Shown piece after piece: positions 60,850-64,000 of a stretch of DNA of 64,000 nucleotides (position 1 is the first letter of the stretch; every line of letters starts with the position of its first letter). The DNA lies in NCBI GenBank assembly GCA_023105745.1, contig JALGQZ010000008.1, positions 45,691,618 to 45,755,617 of the forward strand, read 5' to 3'. This DNA comes from Austropuccinia psidii. Taxonomy: Eukaryota; Basidiomycota; Pucciniomycetes; Pucciniales; Sphaerophragmiaceae. The position numbers were made by a program, and so were the translations under genes. The notes under the pieces are model-generated. The model was not told the origin of the DNA and did not search any database. It was given only the letters and a program-made list of their open reading frames with translations.

Positions 60850-62389
60850 TCAATCCTTTCAAATATTATTTGATTGAAAATAAGGCCTTTAATGATATCA
60901 ATATTTGGATTTTATCCTTTTTCAAATATACAAAATAATCCTTTTCTTGAATATTTAGATTTTTAAATTAAAACTTATAAATATATGGTGTTGCGGGCCA
61001 TTCTAAATAATAAAAATAAAGTGGATCAATTTAGACTTTATTTTGAATAATTAGAGTGATGGTTCACTGGAAGTTTTAAGTAATAGTTATTAATAACTTC
61101 AATACCTTCTTATTATGCTATTATCTTGGAAATATGAGGTTAATTTTCTTATATGTTATTAAATTACTTATTAATAAATAATTATTCCTTGAAAGTGATA
61201 TTATATTGAATATTGAGATGGAGAGTGATAATATCATACATTTGCAATTGAATAAGGTTTATTTGGAAATGAATATTTAAAGTCACTCAATCAGGATTTT
61301 AAGGACTTCCAAGGTGATATTTCAAGGCTATACACAAGAATATTTTAGTCATTTAGATTTCCATTATACATTCAAGTGGAATAAAAACCAGCATTGAAAA
61401 TATAAATGATGGCTTTTTTTAGAATATGTGTGGTAAAAATGGCAGCATTTAAAACTTAATTTGGCTCTACTATTGAGTAACAAAACATTTAAAAATAAAA
61501 AATAGTGTCCATGAATGCTTAATCACTTGTTTTTTGATCTTCTGCACTATTTTGTTTCAAAAATCCTCCCTCAAAGCTCTCAGGATAATTAGGTAGTAAA
61601 AATGAGTCAAATTTCCCCATGAAGTAGTTCTCCAAAGGAGAATGGCTAGATTAAGGTCTATGTATCCTGGAAAAATTCCTCACTTTTGACTTGTTCTGAT
61701 GGAGTATATTGAGAATGATCTGGCTTACCATGAATAGTGTATTGGAGATGAGAAGGCTTTTATCCTTTTTTATTACAGACCTCATTGAGAAAAGACCTTA
61801 AACTCCTGCAGCATGTGGAATAATTTCCAAAAGTGCAACAGAAATATTTTTCATTGGTATTTTGTCTTTATTTGATGAAAATTGCATCAGAATTCAATAG
61901 ACTGAAAAACATGAAATGAATTGAAAGGTGACTCATTTCTATAATAACAAATATTTTTCTCAAATATGGTTATGGCTTTGGATCTTCAGAATTTCCCCTC
62001 ATTTGAACAATGTAAAAAGAATTCGTGTAATGTAATCCCATGAAAATGCTCCTGATACAGCTACACAGCAATATAAAGGGTTCAAAAAGAAACAAAATAT
62101 ATAGCTTTCATCGAAAAGCATTGAAATTAATTTCTTAATGAAATCGAGGCAATGTTTTTTCAAGCCTTGAAACAAATTATAGATGTTTTTGAATTTGATT
62201 TCTCCCTATAAAATGATCAACCACTTCAATATCTAACCTCAATTGTTCTGTTAAGATTATACTCATTAGATAGCATCCACAACGCATAAAATCAATGTGA
62301 AAGCCACTATATTTGGAGTTAAATGGTCACAATATTTGATTATTTTTTTACATTATTTCATATTCCTTTTTTATTAAATGAGTCATTTT
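60850..62389. other. AT-rich DNA, possible tail of the hAT relic
   Basis: No gene is supported. On minus, scattered scraps between 61,560 and 61,830 (for example KVRNFSRIH and NYPESFEGGF in one frame) might belong to the C-terminal part of the hAT transposase that is clear further right, but I could not place the conserved C-terminal dimerisation block. Confidence 0.35.
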
Positions 62390-63440
62390 ATTTAAGTTCA
62401 AGGCACATTCCAAACTCTTGCTCAGATTCCAGAATAGAAAGGCACACCTTTCACATGGAATACCATCTTGTTTCACAATTCATTTCCAAAAAATTATTTA
62501 CCTTTTTTTCTCCATTTCAAGTCTCCAAATTCTTGCTCCAGAAGTCCACCATAGGAAAGTAATTCACAAGAAAAAAAAAATCCTTGTAAAACCCTTTTGC
62601 TAAGGAATGTGATAATATATCTTTTACAATGAGATTAAAAAGAATTTAAGAAGAAGATCAAGCCAGGTATATGGGGAAATTCCTTATTCAATAAGGATTG
62701 TATTATTCTAGTCGGATTAATATAGAAAATGATTTAATTTCAAATCAGATTGAGGAAATAAAATTACTCTAAAGCTTGTCATAACTGATGGAGAAGCTGT
62801 ATCAACTGAAATTATTTTTGAAAAATCTACTTTTTTACTGATGAGGATTTCTTAAAAAGCCATTCAAATATTTTCATATGTGTGATCCTTCTGATTTAAA
62901 TAAAGTGTATCAATGAAGACCTTGGTTTCCTCCCATATAGCAAGAAAAAAGTGTAAATTCTGTTCCCAGAATTATCAGTCCATCCATCAATTGGGATAGT
63001 GATATTGTTTTTATGCTTAATTTTTCAAATAATTTTTAATTCTTCTTTTTCATGAAGAATAAGCAGAGTTCTCTCATTAATATTCCGGAATGTAGGAACA
63101 GTAAATGGTGAGAAGGTAAGCTTATATTTATAGTTATTGAAGTTAGTGTTCATATAAAAGAACCAAGGTATATTTGGCTCAATCATGGCCTTGAGAAGAA
63201 TCTAATGAAGAATATCAATGTTTTATTTGGAAATTTCCTTGAATTATTTCAAAATGATGCTATCTTGAAGTGATTATTTTTGTTGTTCTGTTAAAGGAGT
63301 GTTTCCCTCCACAAGCTTGAAATATTCAACCTTCTTTGCAAGTGTAATTTTTCTGCATTTTTCTTTTATCTGACTAAAAAGAAGTTTGAGCTTGGCATTA
63401 TTGAAAATATGATGACAAAATTTACATTTGGTCTGATGGC
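62390..63440 (-). pseudogene. hAT-superfamily transposase relic
   Basis: Read on minus from 63,440: HQTKCKFCHHIFNNAKLKLL (a C..C..H stretch in the place of the BED-type finger), SQIKEKCRKITLAKKVEYFK, IEPNIPWFFYMNTNFNNYKY, FSPFTVPTFRNINERTLLIL, then NNITIPIDGWTDNSGNRIYT. That last stretch is the hAT signature around the first catalytic Asp (family form xxDGWT). Further on, NCETRWYSMWKVCLSILES (about 62,400-62,480) matches the middle block of fungal hAT transposases. The long N-terminal run has few stops, but the rest is broken. Confidence 0.78.
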
Positions 63441-63829
63441 GACTTTAGATATTTCACCGCGTAGTGGACATCATAAAGCCTTCCCATCGGCATTCATGGG
63501 ATCTTGTTGGCTTAATCCAAGCAATGCTCTCAAGAATCGTAGTATTTTAAAAGGCTATTGAGAAGGGAATTCAGGAAAGAGAAATTTTATAAATAGATTT
63601 TCTTTTCATGTTAGACATCAGTTTTATTGTTTATTGATACAAAATCAACTTATTAATGGCTGCAACATGTCATTCAAGATCAAGCTTATGTGGAATATCC
63701 CTTTCAGTACAATTGAGGCATGCCCCTGGGACTTTGATCCCCTTTTAGCATGAGCCATGTGGCATTTCCTTGTGGTCCGTGCCGTCCACCCTATGTGGAA
63801 AGATAGAGATTGTATCCAAATCAACAACG
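63441..63829. other. Mixed-composition DNA next to the right edge, no gene assigned
   Basis: CpGs reappear at about 63,445, 63,461, 63,463, 63,488 and 63,539 and again from 63,779. Short frames on both strands (63,645-63,827 minus, 63,757-63,960 plus) overlap and neither shows a domain. It may be the upstream flank of the hAT relic or the edge of a younger element. Confidence 0.35.
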
Positions 63830-64000
63830 GAAAATATTCAAATTATGGACACCTCTTCTTGTGGGCTGGGACCGAGTCTGGTCGGATGTGGATTCGGAAC
63901 CAACGAGTTGCGCGGATCAGTCGGGACTCGGGCACACGCGGCGCAGCAACAAGCCCCTAGCCCCCAGGGAAATAGTGCGGAGTTGTATATAAGCCACTCG
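63830..64000 (+). promoter_or_regulatory. CpG-rich segment with TATA box at the right edge
   Basis: About 13 CpGs fall within roughly 170 bp, unlike anything since HEM3. Near the end GTGCGGAGTTGTATATAAGC contains a strong TATATAAG box (about 63,985). It could be the promoter of a gene starting just beyond the window or the U3 promoter of a young LTR element; the short distance to the edge prevents a choice. Confidence 0.5.

Noticed and set aside
63645..63992. Overlapping short frames at the right edge considered as a gene
   Set aside because: Three frames on two strands cover the same DNA, none has a domain or splice logic, and the TATA box lies at the end of them, which fits a promoter better than an exon.

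Overview
The window is AT-rich eukaryotic DNA with short spliced genes (introns of 70-91 bp) set far apart in a sea of decayed transposable elements. The gene structure, prohibitin and HEM3 sequences and the character of the Ty3/Gypsy Gag (it opens with residues MTTRRGSQYSIQSD) point to a basidiomycete rust fungus (Pucciniales), most likely a large, repeat-swollen genome of the Austropuccinia psidii type. That species call rests on memory of similar proteins, not on a search.

Only two conserved host genes are visible. A prohibitin-1 (PHB1) gene lies at the left edge on the minus strand: five exons are present and the C-terminus is cut off by the window edge. HEM3, encoding hydroxymethylbilane synthase of haem synthesis, lies at 15.35-16.72 kb on the minus strand with one intron. 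Both sit in patches that keep many CpG dinucleotides, whereas almost everything else has lost them. A third CpG-rich patch with a TATA box begins at the right edge (about 63.83-64.00 kb).

The rest is repeat DNA whose insertion order can be read. A complete but dead Ty3/Gypsy element (43,713-55,122, coding on minus) has 1.9-kb LTRs, a perfect 5-bp target duplication, and recognisable gag, protease, RT, RNase H, integrase and chromodomain. Solo LTRs with the same ends (TGTAAGG...GGCTCACA) occur at 6.2, 19.3, 25.4, 37.5, 39.8 and 55.6 kb, all with exact or nearly exact 5-bp duplications. A second LTR type (TGTCAG...CTGACA) occurs at 56.8 and 59.5 kb. A Ty1/Copia element (24.1-30.9 kb, minus) carries one of the solo LTRs inside its RT. 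Two PIF/Harbinger transposase relics (11.6-12.8 kb and 36.9-37.5 kb, the second broken by an LTR), a hAT transposase relic (62.4-63.4 kb), a candidate terminal-inverted-repeat element inside the Gypsy leader, and a 0.6-kb (TTTA)n microsatellite complete the picture.

I did not find a new multi-gene system. The most interesting signals are structural: a hairpin about 20 nt inside the primer-binding-site end of every major LTR group, kept as pairing while the sequence changes, and palindrome-bearing 69-bp tandem units in the Copia LTR. All coordinates of repeats were read by eye and may be off by a few bases.
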